Below are positions 28,801 to 38,694 of a stretch of 64,000 bases of DNA, piece by piece. The notes beneath the pieces were generated by a model. The model made no database searches. It was not told the DNA's origin and worked only from the letters and a program-made list of their open reading frames with translations. A program made the translations under genes and the position numbers. The stretch lies in assembly GCF_000282195.1 (NCBI RefSeq), contig NZ_AKJT01000004.1, forward strand, positions 1 through 64,000, given 5' to 3'. Origin of the DNA: Pseudomonas sp. GM18 (GTDB lineage Bacteria > Pseudomonadota > Gammaproteobacteria > Pseudomonadales > Pseudomonadaceae). Every line of letters begins with the position of its first letter. The stretch's first letter is position 1.

Positions 28801-29762
28801 AGCTTGATTAGCTGAGCCTTAGACATGTGTTCCTGCAGGCAGGTCTGCGGTGTGCTCCAGCTTCCGTCGTATTTTTTGTAGCAAAGGTTCAAACGGAACA
28901 ACGGACAGTTTGAGTCATCGTTGCTCTGCGCCGACTCGCTTTGCTTCGGCTTGTCTTGAAAGATGCATTCGGCCCAAATCACGTACAGGCGATTGTTGAA
29001 CATGACGGGGCGAATGGTGTGTTCAATGGCGCTTTCGGAAATCGGCAGGTTGATGCGCTCCCAGTCCGACCAGGCTTGTGGTTCCGGAGCATCGTATTTA
29101 TTGGAAGAAGAGCCCGGTATCGACGGGCGATGCGCCATGTCCAGCGACCGCCAGTAGTACGTGCCGACAGAGGGGGATTTGGCAATGAAGTAATAAGTAC
29201 TGTTGGCAAAATCGTCTCCGTCGATGTAGCCGTTGATCGTGGTCAGATTGGCGACTTCTTCGAGCCGTGTCAGATAAGCCAGTACCGCCGTTTGAACGGA
29301 CTCGGCAGAAAGTTGGTTCTGGTTGATGTCGTTTTCCAGCTGCTGAAAACTATCGGTCCTGAGGTGGCGTAGGGTCGGGTCCAGATAGAGCGCTGGAAAA
29401 TAATGTACACGCTGGTTGGCGGCCCAGGTCGAGTAGTGATGCATCACCGTGCGCCAGGTCTCGACCTGATCCTTGGGAATTTGCGCGGTGTGATACCCCG
29501 GCTCCATGTTGCTCAGAATGCTGTTGATGTATTGCTGCAGGCTGGCAATCGTGCAGGCTACCGGGCTGGTGGGCACATCCTGGCTGACCAGCACATCGAG
29601 TAACCAGTAATGGTAGAGGTCACCGGCGGTTTTCAGGTGCTCTGCGATTTTCAGCGACTTCAGTGTCGTGTCGTCCGGCACGATGGCTGAAAGGTAATAC
29701 GCGAGTTGAGCGTCACGCAGGCTTTCGTTGAGTTGCTTTTCAATGGAGGCAGACATGTTCAT
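25869..29762 (-). CDS. tcaB: TcaB-like Tc toxin A component, C-terminal half
   Basis: 1297 residues. It matches the C-terminal half of single-chain TcA proteins: a neuraminidase-like/ABC-toxin N region (TVMHHYSTWAANQRVHYFPA), then receptor-binding and central segments, a long coiled-coil stretch (about 930-1050, AQLEIKQYDAQLELEAERET) corresponding to the channel, and the BC-binding C-terminus (FELTQSLFDHDYPGHCLRRI). In Photorhabdus tca loci the A component is split into TcaA and TcaB as here. Stretches around 28400-28900 are clearly AT-richer than flanking genes. Confidence 0.9.
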   Translation of the reverse strand: MNMSASIEKQLNESLRDAQLAYYLSAIVPDDTTLKSLKIAEHLKTAGDLYHYWLLDVLVSQDVPTSPVACTIASLQQYINSILSNMEPGYHTAQIPKDQVETWRTVMHHYSTWAANQRVHYFPALYLDPTLRHLRTDSFQQLENDINQNQLSAESVQTAVLAYLTRLEEVANLTTINGYIDGDDFANSTYYFIAKSPSVGTYYWRSLDMAHRPSIPGSSSNKYDAPEPQAWSDWERINLPISESAIEHTIRPVMFNNRLYVIWAECIFQDKPKQSESAQSNDDSNCPLFRLNLCYKKYDGSWSTPQTCLQEHMSKAQLIKLASVNLRNDTRTIAIQDQSHSSDSLFICVYIPRLSGLVDMTWFMAAYIDKDSKVEQVSEFKKNYEPFKPCQSNKKMQFKRPANASAITDADILLNIVEATLPTSTDVVCNNRQSGPPKINTHSDATLGTTEFIDFTGSGISRSDGELQTGKERSPIRLNITFAKHLIERAETSMDTLLSWDTQHLKEPPFEESGSAEQMDFYGAYGRYFVELFLYLPWVVAHRLNVERQYSEAEHWLQYLFNPGRKAVAGKNSDYWNAMPLKDHETPAPGQTTYAIQGPQDPHQIALSHPVHFRKALYMLYIDILLNRGDAAYRTLTPDGLAQAKLCYIRAQDLLGPRPDLKQTDLWSTVELKKFSDETNQELRAFEKKLGKDKKHQSNSSTSTPQVCVRPYAPPPSVHTIDTPHLRLPFNPVLIARWEKLESRLHNLRHNLDIVGRPMRIPLFAAPATPGNLSASNPQRAAEPGTDQRPGSEIPPYRFSALHAHAMSAVDTVIQFGATLLSFIERGEQASYQELQQHHVWDLANIAVDLQTQALKIDQKNKEALLASKAIVQARLDYYSGLVNEGVYPEEIAAAAAHLAGRIAEAGAHAAQVIGEGLKVVPNIFGLADGGHRLEGVPFALMAGAQELAAAAHGTGEALERAAQYRRRHQEWTLARDQAQLEIKQYDAQLELEAERETASQLSLRQTQTSLRQAKSSYDFLSKRFTNSQLYQWFTYQLSGFYYQVYDATLSLCQLTERCWRYEMVDYSTQTFFQPQAWNSTYRGLGPGEGMKLGLLKMKSAYLLGNERELEIRKTVSLRQLQSKEKITVPLSINKPWDDTLAADKTPIKGIKSTLVETGSCEFELTQSLFDHDYPGHCLRRIRNLSISLPAILGPYEDIRATLTQTSSEVVMPGSDKTVMKSLRANQHIALSTGIDDSGLFTLNFQDERYLPFEYTGAVSKWKLSFPNHTAQKSMLESLTDIIIHVQYTARTDGGAQ

Positions 29763-29782
29763 TCCTTGAGCATGTAGTGGGA

Positions 29783-32700
29783 TCAGTGACTGGCAGCCAT
29801 AACGGCTTCGCCAACTTTTTTCCAGGCAACGGACGTACTTTGATTGTTCAGGGCTGTAGCGTTAAGCAGCGATGCCGCACTCAGTCCCGTGGCTTTGCAG
29901 GCTGCGTGGCAGCGCATGAGCCAATCCAGGTCCTTCATGGTTCGAGCCTTTTTATTGGCCAGCATGTTGGTCAAAACAGCAACTTCCGCGGCTGTCCAGT
30001 TCAGCAGCGTGGCCAGAAAGCCGTTGATTACCGTTGTGGAGGCGCTTGAGTTGGCGAGTTCCAGGTAACTCAGAAGACTTTCTTCAGGGTGTTGGTGAGT
30101 GATCATGCAATGGTTGAAGCGATCAAGCAGGTACAAACTGTGCAGGGTCAGTTCCGGCTGTGAGCCTGAAATTCCCAGCCAGCCTGGATGCTTCAGGAAC
30201 AAGCGCAGGGCCCTGTTGCTCAGATTCAATTGGACGGTTGCTTCGGCATGACGCAGGGTCGGTTGGAGTGCCTCGGGAAGTCGGGTCAGGTGTTCGTCAT
30301 GTCGTGCAGCGGTCAGGATCTGGTAAATCGACGACCCAGCCCATGCCACCACGCCTCTGGCGCAATTCATGGGCAGTTGGGATATGTCCTGTATAAACTT
30401 CTCTACCGTATGCAGCTGTCGGTCATGGGCAAGCAGCAGCAGGTCGTAGAGTTTCTTTTTTGTTTCCTGCTTGATCCGATCGTTTTCCAGTTCCTGTGTA
30501 TTGATGAGCAGGTCCAGAGCAGTGCTCAGTTTTTGCGGCACATCGTCCTCCAAGGAGGGGGCAAAGTTTTTCAACAGCCCTTTTTTGTCAAGCAGTGTTT
30601 CCAAGACCTGACACCAGTCGTCGACATTTTTTGGAAGCGACAGCTTTGCAATCTCTCGAGGTGTTACCGCGGCCGCGTTCGCATCGCGGTTCAGTTTGCT
30701 CAGGTGTTGCTGCAAATTCAGAAACCCATGATCATCGCTGTTCCTGGGCTCCAGAAGGCGTCGCAGCTTGGGGATGCTGAAAACGGAGTCATTGAGCCAA
30801 TTGGTTAGCCAGTCCATTTGCATCAGTACATCAAGCAAATGGAGTTCATCAAGGTCCTGGAATTCATTAAGCATCAGCGTGACATCGGGGTAGTTGGAAG
30901 TTTCATCGGGGAGGCCGCTGGTCTTATCGCGTGGACTCTGTATCACGATCGCTACTTTATTTTTGTGGTTTATCCATGCTTCGAAATCGACGTCGGACAG
31001 CTTTATTGGGCAACCCTCAAGAGAGACTTCAGTATCACGGGCAACGGCAGGAATCTGGCTTATCGTGATGCTGTGTTTATCATCGTTCGAGTCGTCGGGG
31101 AAACGGATGTAGATGCTTCCTGTAATTTTGCTATCAACGAACAATGAAGTATTGGTTGTCAGTGTTGATCCTGACAGAAGCAGGAGGGGATTCTCTGGAT
31201 CAAATTGCTTGGGTACACGAAAGCGTGCGACTAGCTTGAAAGACTTATCGGAATCTTTGATGTCTATCAGGATTGTATGACTGTCTACGATGTTTCCGTT
31301 TGTCAGGCATTTGGAAATTTTCTCCCCCCCCAGCAAGTTTGCCAGCGTCGCACTGTCGGTAATCGAAATACCGAACATTCGTGCAATCCGCGCTTGTCGG
31401 TAGATTGATGACAAGGTGCGTAAATCACATTTGAGCGAGCCCAGGTATTGCTCGGTGTTCTTGACGATCTGCAATAAAGAATCCTCCGTCAGGGCAACAC
31501 CCAAGCTGGCACTCAGGTGCTGGAGGATGGTGTGGGAGGTCGGGTCCGAGTTGTCAGCAGTGAAGGCGCGTTCATCGAGCACAAGTGGTTTATCGAATAG
31601 TCGGGCCCGGTTGAATACCCGGTCGAATAACGAGGGAGCATCACTGTTGGAATAGGGCGTGACCTGGTGAAGCAATGCACCGAACTCTTCGGCGTCGATC
31701 GAGTACCGCCGATTGAAATAGCGATAGATCCCCAAGACGCTTACTGTATGAGCGTCGAGTTGCATGGATGTATTGCGCGGTACCTGGGATTCGAATGCGC
31801 TGACGATCAGACTGTCCAGATCGGCAAAAGGGATGTCGAGCCAGCGGTGCAGGCGGATCATTCGATTCAGGCGTTCGAGTCGTCGGTCAGTCAACTGATC
31901 GATCGTCTTGGTGTCTCCCTCTTTTTCATCCCCCTTTTTTTTACTTCCCTTTGTTTTGACGAGCTTCATAGTGGCGCCGGCAGAGTGAGGGCCGTTGACA
32001 TAGCGGGCGCCGTACGGCACCGGCGTTTTCGTCAAGTCACTGGTTGATTTGCGTGGCGCATGTTTGCCTTGCGCGAGCAGCATTTCCATTTGCTCGGCAT
32101 TCAGCTCGGTACGTTCCAGAAAGGTGTTCAGGTTCCTCAGGCTGGAAGGCTCGTCGATGCCAAAGTTTTTTTTCCAGTAATCCGCTCTGGCTTTGACTTC
32201 GGTCAGGGCAAGAGGCTTTTGATTGACCGTTTCAGTCAGCAATTTTTCATTCAACAAGTCGTCTGTCAGCACTGCCTGCTGTTGAGGGCCCAGACCGGAC
32301 ATCAATTTCCGGGCGTCGGCAGAAGTAGCGCTCAGCACGTTGCCGTATTGATTATCGATGGTCTGTGTGAGGGGCAGATGGGTGCTGATGAGATAATTCA
32401 ATTCTCCCAGCGATAGCCTCTTGGCGCCAAACCCCAGCAGGCATTGATGATGAAAAAATTCATAGGGAAGCGCGAAGGGATAATGCTTTTGCGCCAATAC
32501 TTCATACGTCGATTTGCCCTCGTCAGCGGTGGTCTTTAGTGCCTCCTGAATGTTCTCATCCAGGATTTGATTGACGATCTTGAGCATGGGTTGTGCAGTG
32601 AAGGTGCTTTGCTGGTCGATCGATAACTCCTCGAGATCCGGACGGCGTTTGTGCAGCCGGATTCGATTGGCTTCTTCAGTGGTCGATTCAGATGCACTGG

Positions 32701-33157
32701 TTTCCAGTTGTTTGGCGAACAGATACAGCGCCCTTAGGTAGGCAACGGGCGAGTCGATGGCGGCGATCGAATCGATTTTGCAGGAGTCGTCCCAGTTTTC
32801 CTGAAACAGATTAGTGTAGGTCGGGCCCTGTTTCTCCACGCCGCGAATGCCGGGAGGTTGCCAGTGATGCTGTGCTTCTGGGGATGAGAGTTGCTGCTCC
32901 CGATACAAGTGGCTGATCTGCGCGGCGAAACATTTCGCGTTGTCGTAGAGTTTCCCGAAATCGATGTTTGCGAATTTTGCTTTGAGGGTTTCATCCTGCT
33001 CAATGGCGTCGTTGACGAGTTTTGTGAAGTCGGCCTCGGTGCGCCGGGCGACATCGAAAACCGATGTCAGCTTCAATGTGGTTCTGAAAAAAGTTTGCAG
33101 TTCCGTTTTGGTACTGCTGGTCTTGATCAGTGACTGAAGTAGCGGATAGTCGTCCAT
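29783..33157 (-). CDS. tcaA: TcaA-like Tc toxin A component, N-terminal half (VRP1 domain)
   Basis: 1124 residues. The N-terminal part carries the Salmonella-virulence-plasmid 28.1 kDa A (VRP1) domain, with SPVAYLRALYLFAKQLE and RPDLEELSIDQQSTF, followed by alpha-helical shell regions. A Lys/Glu-rich insert (about 400-420, KGSKKKGDEKEGD) is a likely exposed loop. First gene of the Tc operon; tcaB starts 20 bases after its stop. The promoter should lie in the 189 bases before the chemoreceptor stop. Confidence 0.9.
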   Translation of the reverse strand: MDDYPLLQSLIKTSSTKTELQTFFRTTLKLTSVFDVARRTEADFTKLVNDAIEQDETLKAKFANIDFGKLYDNAKCFAAQISHLYREQQLSSPEAQHHWQPPGIRGVEKQGPTYTNLFQENWDDSCKIDSIAAIDSPVAYLRALYLFAKQLETSASESTTEEANRIRLHKRRPDLEELSIDQQSTFTAQPMLKIVNQILDENIQEALKTTADEGKSTYEVLAQKHYPFALPYEFFHHQCLLGFGAKRLSLGELNYLISTHLPLTQTIDNQYGNVLSATSADARKLMSGLGPQQQAVLTDDLLNEKLLTETVNQKPLALTEVKARADYWKKNFGIDEPSSLRNLNTFLERTELNAEQMEMLLAQGKHAPRKSTSDLTKTPVPYGARYVNGPHSAGATMKLVKTKGSKKKGDEKEGDTKTIDQLTDRRLERLNRMIRLHRWLDIPFADLDSLIVSAFESQVPRNTSMQLDAHTVSVLGIYRYFNRRYSIDAEEFGALLHQVTPYSNSDAPSLFDRVFNRARLFDKPLVLDERAFTADNSDPTSHTILQHLSASLGVALTEDSLLQIVKNTEQYLGSLKCDLRTLSSIYRQARIARMFGISITDSATLANLLGGEKISKCLTNGNIVDSHTILIDIKDSDKSFKLVARFRVPKQFDPENPLLLLSGSTLTTNTSLFVDSKITGSIYIRFPDDSNDDKHSITISQIPAVARDTEVSLEGCPIKLSDVDFEAWINHKNKVAIVIQSPRDKTSGLPDETSNYPDVTLMLNEFQDLDELHLLDVLMQMDWLTNWLNDSVFSIPKLRRLLEPRNSDDHGFLNLQQHLSKLNRDANAAAVTPREIAKLSLPKNVDDWCQVLETLLDKKGLLKNFAPSLEDDVPQKLSTALDLLINTQELENDRIKQETKKKLYDLLLLAHDRQLHTVEKFIQDISQLPMNCARGVVAWAGSSIYQILTAARHDEHLTRLPEALQPTLRHAEATVQLNLSNRALRLFLKHPGWLGISGSQPELTLHSLYLLDRFNHCMITHQHPEESLLSYLELANSSASTTVINGFLATLLNWTAAEVAVLTNMLANKKARTMKDLDWLMRCHAACKATGLSAASLLNATALNNQSTSVAWKKVGEAVMAASH

Positions 33158-33299
33158 GCCGATAAGTCTCCTGTGAAGTGGAGCTATCGACTTTACTGTG
33201 CGAGGAGGGGGAGCGCCGTCAGCGCTGCAATGTGTGACGAGGTGGAAACATCGTCGCCGGGATGGCGACAGTTGCTGTCGACCTGTAGGACTTCAGAGT

Positions 33300-33333
33300 C
33301 CTCCCCCGTCGGCGTAAAGGCTGGCGGGGGAGG
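33300..33333. terminator. Hairpin between the chemoreceptor and Tc operon
   Basis: Nine-bp perfect stem CCTCCCCCG / CGGGGGAGG with a 16-base loop, just after the chemoreceptor stop. No T run follows on either strand, so it may be a weak or Rho-assisted terminator, or only a transcript-end structure. Confidence 0.4.
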
Positions 33334-33346
33334 CTCACGCCGGGCG

Positions 33347-35266
33347 TTACACCCGGAAGTGACTCACCATCATCTGCAACTGATTCCCCAACCGCGCCAG
33401 TTCAACACTGGACGCAGCGGTTTCGTCGCTGGCGGCGGCGGTCTGTTCGGACACGTCGCGCACGTTGATGATGCTGCGGCTGATCTCTTCGGCCACGGCG
33501 CTTTGTTGCTCGGCAGCGGCAGCGATCTGCTGGTTCATCGACTGAATGTTGGACACCGTGCGGGTGATGTTTTCCAGTGATACGCCGGCCTTGCGGGTCA
33601 GCGCCACACTGCTGTCGGTCAGAACGCGGCTGTTGTTCATCACCGCGGACACTTGTTGAGTACCGTTTTGCAGGCCGGCCACCAGGCCTTCGATTTCCTC
33701 GGTGGATTTTTGCGTACGCTGGGCCAGGCCACGAACTTCGTCAGCCACTACCGCAAAACCACGACCGGCCTCACCGGCACGGGCCGCTTCGATGGCAGCG
33801 TTGAGGGCCAGCAGGTTGGTCTGTTCGGCTACGGCTTTGATCACGTCCATGACGCTGCCGATCTTGTCGCTTTCCTGCTGCAGTACGCTCATCGCTTCAG
33901 TGGAACGCACCACTTCGCTGGCCAGGCGCTCGATCTGGGCAATGGCTTCGTTGACCACTTTGTCGCCTTCGCGAGCTTCACCGTCAGCGGCGGCTGCGGC
34001 CTGAGAGGCTTCTTCGGCGTTGCGCGCGACTTCCTGCACAGTGGCCGTCATTTCATGCATGGCGGTGGCGACCTGATCGGTTTCCACTTTCTGGCTGTTC
34101 ACACCTGCGCTGGTCTGCTCGGTCACGGCCGACAGTTCTTCGGCAGCGCTGGCGATCTGGGTGACGCCATCGCGGATGCCGCTGATCAAATCCCGCAGGG
34201 TCACGCCCATGCGTGCTATGCCTTGCTGCAACACACCGAGCTCGTCGCGGCGGGTCACTTTGATGTCCTGAGACAAGTCACCACCGGCGATGCGCTCGAC
34301 CACTGCAAGGGTATCGCGCAACGGGCCGGTGATCTGCCGGGTGATGACCACGGCGGCAATGATGCCCACCAGCAACGCCAGCAAGGTGCTGATCAATTGC
34401 AGTGTGCGGGCCTGGGCGCTTTCGGCGTCACGGCGGTCGAGCTGGAATTGATACAGCTTATCGCTCAGGGTCACGATGGCGGCGCCCTGGTCGGTCATTT
34501 CCTTGCGTGCCTGCACCGCATCGTTGTTGGCGGCTTTATAGGCTTGCAAGGCGCTGCGGTAGTTGCTCAGCGCGGTTTCCAGCTGACGCAGGGCGTCTTG
34601 CTGGGTGTCGGCGAAATGCACGTTCAGCGACTTCAGGCTGGCGATGGCCGCATCCAGTTGGGAAAAGGCCTTTTGCTCGGTCTCGGCATTGGTGTTGGCG
34701 GTATAGCCGCGCACCTCATAGCGGGCAAGAATGAACGCTTCCTTGGCGGCGGTGATGGCCAGGAACTGTTCGAAGCGCTGATCGCTCAAGGGCATTTGCT
34801 GCACACGGATGTCGATCGCATCGATCAGCTTGCCGGCGGTTTCGGCGTTGGCGCCCATGGCGTCGCGGGCGCTGTTGCCGGTGCGGTAGGCGCTGCGCAT
34901 TTTGTTCAGCGACGTCTGATAAGCGGCGATGGTCGCGGCCTGCTCTTTGAGCATTTTGACGTTTTCAGGGTTTTTGAAGCTGCCCAGCAGGGCGGTTTGC
35001 TGAGCAACAAAACTGTCCAGGGTGGTTTGCACATTCTGTGCGGCGGTTTCGTCGCCATTGGTCAGCATGTATTGCAAGCGAACCACACGCAGCTTGGTCA
35101 GGCCGGCATTGAGCTGAGTGATGTCGCTCATCCAGTTGCTGCGGTCAATCAACCCGCCCAGGCTGGTCCAGCCGGTCAGGGCGAGGATGCAGGTCAGTGC
35201 CAGGACCAGGCCGAATCCCAGGCCCAGCTTCAGGTTCACGCTGATGTTACCGAACCAGCTATTCAT
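33347..35266 (-). CDS. Methyl-accepting chemotaxis protein with helical periplasmic sensor
   Basis: 639 residues. Transmembrane helix 1 at about 10-31, a long helical periplasmic domain (about 35-285) of the HBM (helical bimodular) type, helix 2 at about 289-309, a HAMP domain, and a signalling domain with the conserved tip [22 protein letters not shown] receptors such as P. putida McpS sense organic acids; the ligand here is not known. I start at the ATG at 35266 with GGAGG upstream; the 48-residue extension to 35410 looks non-coding. No C-terminal CheR pentapeptide. Confidence 0.9.
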   Translation of the reverse strand: MNSWFGNISVNLKLGLGFGLVLALTCILALTGWTSLGGLIDRSNWMSDITQLNAGLTKLRVVRLQYMLTNGDETAAQNVQTTLDSFVAQQTALLGSFKNPENVKMLKEQAATIAAYQTSLNKMRSAYRTGNSARDAMGANAETAGKLIDAIDIRVQQMPLSDQRFEQFLAITAAKEAFILARYEVRGYTANTNAETEQKAFSQLDAAIASLKSLNVHFADTQQDALRQLETALSNYRSALQAYKAANNDAVQARKEMTDQGAAIVTLSDKLYQFQLDRRDAESAQARTLQLISTLLALLVGIIAAVVITRQITGPLRDTLAVVERIAGGDLSQDIKVTRRDELGVLQQGIARMGVTLRDLISGIRDGVTQIASAAEELSAVTEQTSAGVNSQKVETDQVATAMHEMTATVQEVARNAEEASQAAAAADGEAREGDKVVNEAIAQIERLASEVVRSTEAMSVLQQESDKIGSVMDVIKAVAEQTNLLALNAAIEAARAGEAGRGFAVVADEVRGLAQRTQKSTEEIEGLVAGLQNGTQQVSAVMNNSRVLTDSSVALTRKAGVSLENITRTVSNIQSMNQQIAAAAEQQSAVAEEISRSIINVRDVSEQTAAASDETAASSVELARLGNQLQMMVSHFRV

Positions 35267-35543
35267 CAAATTCCTCCAGGAACGTTGCGCTTTAGATCGT
35301 CGGTTGGCTGGAAGATTTTTGTTTTTAGGAGCCAGCAAGGTGTGTAGCAGGTATATATCGGCAGCAATCGCGTGAGCTGAAAGGATTTTGTTGTACCGAT
35401 TCTGTAACAAGACTTTTTTGGGGGCTCTTAAATTGGGCGGCTCTTAAGCTTTTTTTCACATGGGTTTCACCAGCAGCCGACGCGAGACTCTCTACTCTGG
35501 CGGCTTTGTATGATTGCGATGCATGCCGGCGAGGCGGCTAAAC

Positions 35544-36215
35544 GTGGAATTGAGACTGAGTCTGTTCGGGATAAAACGCTCGATCGATCTGAGCCGTTTG
35601 GCCCGTTATCGAAACGCCGTGGTCATCGTGGCCTCGCTGCTGCTGGTGATTCCGCTGACCGTGTGGCTGTTGCGGCCTGCGGCTGTGCCCGATCTGGCCC
35701 ATGGCAATGTGGCGGGCGCCCGTGCGCTGGCTGCGGGTTGGGCCAAGGGCGACATGATCGTGCTGGTGCGCCACGTCGAGCGTTGCGATCACTCCACCGC
35801 GGCCTGTCTGGTTGGCAATGATGGCATTACGGATCGCTCGCGCAGTGTGGCAGTGGGTGTCGGTGCGCAGTTTGAACATCTGGGCCTGAATAAGACCGAT
35901 ATCTATAACAGTCCGATCATCCGTGCGGCACAGACTTCCAGTTATATGTTCAACAAGGTTAGCGTCGGCGAAGACTGGCTGATCAACTGCAAAGGCAGCA
36001 TGTTGCACGATGCCCTGGCGCACAAAGTGGCCGGGCGTAACCTGATTTTGGTGACCCACAGCGAGTGCATGGCGGAATTCGAAAAAGATCTCAAGCTGCC
36101 GACTGCTATTCTAGGCTACGGCGCCTCTCTATTTATCTCCGCTGAAAAACCTCAGGAACCTCGTATGCTTGGTTCCATCGAAGCCTCTGACTGGCATTCG
36201 GTGACCACCGAATGA
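35544..36215 (+). CDS. Histidine phosphatase family protein (Ais/PmrG-like)
   Basis: 223 residues from the GTG at 35544 (GAGG nine bases upstream); an ATG at 35523 is the alternative. One membrane anchor (VVIVASLLLVIPLTVWLL) is followed by a phosphatase domain with the motif VLVRHVERCD and a second His in LVTHSEC. It resembles Ais/PmrG, a lipopolysaccharide heptose-phosphate phosphatase. The next gene is a PAP2 phosphatase and the convergent gene an ArnT-like transferase, which supports a role in envelope modification. Confidence 0.8.
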   Translation: MELRLSLFGIKRSIDLSRLARYRNAVVIVASLLLVIPLTVWLLRPAAVPDLAHGNVAGARALAAGWAKGDMIVLVRHVERCDHSTAACLVGNDGITDRSRSVAVGVGAQFEHLGLNKTDIYNSPIIRAAQTSSYMFNKVSVGEDWLINCKGSMLHDALAHKVAGRNLILVTHSECMAEFEKDLKLPTAILGYGASLFISAEKPQEPRMLGSIEASDWHSVTTE

Positions 36216-36249
36216 GCTTCTTCATCATCCCTCTGGATCTGGACGTACG

Positions 36250-37113
36250 ATGCTGACTTCTTCCCGTTACCGCTTTTACTGGGTGAACTTTGGTATTCCG
36301 CTGGCCTGCGCGGTCGCGGTGTTCCTGATGTTTGACATGACTAAAATAGACATCGCTTTCAGCGATCTTTTTTATGATCCGGTTACCCAGGTGTTTCCGT
36401 TGGAGCATGTCCGTCTGTTCGAGCAGATCACCCATAAATGGGCACGGATCATTCCGAACTGGACCGGTGAGATCGCGATCATCGGTGCCTTGCTGTCGTT
36501 TCTCTGGCCGCGACTGAAGGCTGAAAAGCATTCGAAGATCATCGCGTTTCTGGAAAAAATCAAAGTCGCACCCGTGCTTCGGTTCGCCAGTAAACACCGT
36601 CGGGACTTCCTCTACGTGGTGTTCGCGTTTTCCATCAGCACCGGCGTTATCCACTACCTCAAGAGCCACACCAGTGTGTACTGCCCGGTTGAAACCACTC
36701 AGTACGCCGGGAAAATCGAGCACAAGGAGTGGTACCAGAATTTTGACCTGCTGAAAGAAGCCGGTGACGGTCGCTGCTGGCCGGGTGGGCATGCGTCGGG
36801 CGGCTTCACCATGCTCGCGCTGTACTTCGTGGCTCGCCGCTACCGCTGGCGGTACGCTAAAGCTGTGATGTACGGCTCGCTGCTGCTCGGTTTCGTCTAC
36901 GGCACGACACGGGTCCTGCAAGGCTGGCACTACATGTCCCACACCTTCTGGTCCGGGATCTTCGTGTGGCTGACGTGTTTGCTGACGGCGTTGGCGTTCT
37001 ATGGGCGGGCGCGGTTGGAGCTGCCGTTGCTGCAAAAGGCTGCGCTACCCGTCGCTGAGCCGTCTACAGGGTTACAAAGTAGTACGCCTGACGTCCCACC
37101 TTCATTGTCTTGA
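36250..37113 (+). CDS. PAP2-family membrane lipid phosphatase
   Basis: 287 residues, about five to six membrane helices. The three phosphatase motifs are present: KSHTSVYCPVE, CWPGGHASGG and TTRVLQGWHYMSHTFWSG, with His residues in the second and third. Members remove phosphate from lipid A, undecaprenyl pyrophosphate or phospholipids at the periplasmic face. It lies 34 bases after the histidine phosphatase gene and its 3' end overlaps the glycosyltransferase gene by 50 bases tail to tail. Confidence 0.9.
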   Translation: MLTSSRYRFYWVNFGIPLACAVAVFLMFDMTKIDIAFSDLFYDPVTQVFPLEHVRLFEQITHKWARIIPNWTGEIAIIGALLSFLWPRLKAEKHSKIIAFLEKIKVAPVLRFASKHRRDFLYVVFAFSISTGVIHYLKSHTSVYCPVETTQYAGKIEHKEWYQNFDLLKEAGDGRCWPGGHASGGFTMLALYFVARRYRWRYAKAVMYGSLLLGFVYGTTRVLQGWHYMSHTFWSGIFVWLTCLLTALAFYGRARLELPLLQKAALPVAEPSTGLQSSTPDVPPSLS

Positions 37114-38503
37114 TAACCTTCAAGGGGGCAGCGGGTGCATTTGAGCCGGACATGAGCGCCACGTTGGTCGGTGAGGCGCTCAGAAACTCATGCAGTTGCG
37201 CCTCGGTATCCAGGCCTTTGAGTACGCGCCGGGTATAGAACACGCTGGCACCGCCGACCCGCTCGTTGGCCTGATACAGCGCAACCTGTTGCCCGCTGGC
37301 CTGCAACGTCTGAATCTGCTCGGTCAGCGGCAGGAAGGACAGTTTGCGATCGGCGTGAGGCAGAACCCATTGTGCGGCAGCGAGGTAGCTGCCGATCACC
37401 ACCGCCAATACGCCAATGCCTACACCGCGACGATGCCGGACAATCAGCCTCGGCAAGGTCGACGCACCGGAGTAGGCTTGAAGTCGCTCGAACAGCACGC
37501 TCGCATATTCCGCGGCAATCACCGCCGCTGCAGGCGTCATGGACATCAGGTACACCGTGCGTTTGCTTGACGCCAGAGTCAGCATGACGAACTGCGCCAG
37601 CAGCCACACCGTGAAGAACAACAGGTAACGATTGGTCACCAGGCTTTTGCGAAAGTGCCACAGCCCCAGGTACACCAGAATGTTCCAGGGCGCAAAGGCC
37701 TCCGGCAGCTTGGCCAGGTAGTAATAGAACGGTTCGTAATGCCCGGCCTCGACGAAGGAGCCGCTGAAGCGCCCGACGCTATTGGTCAGCAATACCTCCC
37801 CCACGGCATGCGCGCCATCGCGCTGATACAGCACCGCGAGCCAGATCATCAGCGGCACCAATCCCAGCAGTGTCAACAGGCCGGGGCGCAGCCAGTCCGA
37901 GGGCTTCAGGCGCTTGTCCATCAAGGTTTCGGCCAGCAGATACGCGAAGATCACCACCCCAGGCATCGCCAGCCCCAGTACGCCTTTGCTCAAGGTCGCG
38001 ATGGCGATCCCTGATGCAAAAAGCAGGGCGTTGCCGACAGTCGAGTACCGTGTCCCCTGAAAAAATGCCAGCAGCGCCATGCTCACGCCGAAGGCCAGCA
38101 ACGCGTCTTCGCCGACGCTGCGCGTGTTGCTCCAGTAACTGGCCATGGTCGCCAGCAAAATCCCCGCCGTCCAGGCAATAACCTTGGGCCGGTCGAACCG
38201 CCGCAGCATCGCATACAGCAACATCACGCTGAACAACCCGGCAAACGCCGACGCCAGCCGCACCGCCCACGGCGTACCGCCGAATACGCGAATCGCCCCG
38301 GTGTCGAGCCACAAGCTCAAGGGCGGCTTTTCAAGAAATGGCTCGCCGAACAAATGCGGGGTCACCCAGTCGTTATCCAGGTGCATCTCCATGGCAATTC
38401 CGGCGACCCTGGCCTCCGTGGAACCTTGTAATTGGTGATTGCTTAGCGCGAAGAAAAACAGCAGAGCGGCGAGCAGAAACAGTGAAGAGACGGGGCGCGA
38501 CAT
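37064..38503 (-). CDS. ArnT-like family 39 glycosyltransferase
   Basis: 479 residues with a dozen membrane helices. The N-terminal part has the GT39/ArnT signature STEARVAGIAMEM, DNDWVTPHLFGEPFLEKPPL, containing the catalytic Asp/Glu region facing the periplasm. ArnT moves 4-amino-4-deoxyarabinose from undecaprenyl phosphate to lipid A; related GT39 enzymes move other sugars, so the donor is uncertain. I use the ATG at 38503; 38545 is a weaker alternative. Confidence 0.82.
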   Translation of the reverse strand: MSRPVSSLFLLAALLFFFALSNHQLQGSTEARVAGIAMEMHLDNDWVTPHLFGEPFLEKPPLSLWLDTGAIRVFGGTPWAVRLASAFAGLFSVMLLYAMLRRFDRPKVIAWTAGILLATMASYWSNTRSVGEDALLAFGVSMALLAFFQGTRYSTVGNALLFASGIAIATLSKGVLGLAMPGVVIFAYLLAETLMDKRLKPSDWLRPGLLTLLGLVPLMIWLAVLYQRDGAHAVGEVLLTNSVGRFSGSFVEAGHYEPFYYYLAKLPEAFAPWNILVYLGLWHFRKSLVTNRYLLFFTVWLLAQFVMLTLASSKRTVYLMSMTPAAAVIAAEYASVLFERLQAYSGASTLPRLIVRHRRGVGIGVLAVVIGSYLAAAQWVLPHADRKLSFLPLTEQIQTLQASGQQVALYQANERVGGASVFYTRRVLKGLDTEAQLHEFLSASPTNVALMSGSNAPAAPLKVIKTMKVGRQAYYFVTL

Positions 38504-38694
38504 GAACTTCTGACTACCGAGCAGGGGACAGGGAAGCTTGAGCATACGAGGTGCATGCTTAACGAATCGTGAACGGCCAGCGAGAGGTCACGGGCGAAGT
38601 CGGGGCAGCACTAACGGGGGCTATCTGAGTAGCAGCGTCCTTCCTGGCGCTGTTATTGTCTGACGTCATGGAGTTTGTAGTTAAGGATGATGCA

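Noticed and set aside
18533..33157. Plus-strand frames of 100-250 codons inside the Tc operon
   Set aside because: Shadows of long conserved minus-strand genes.
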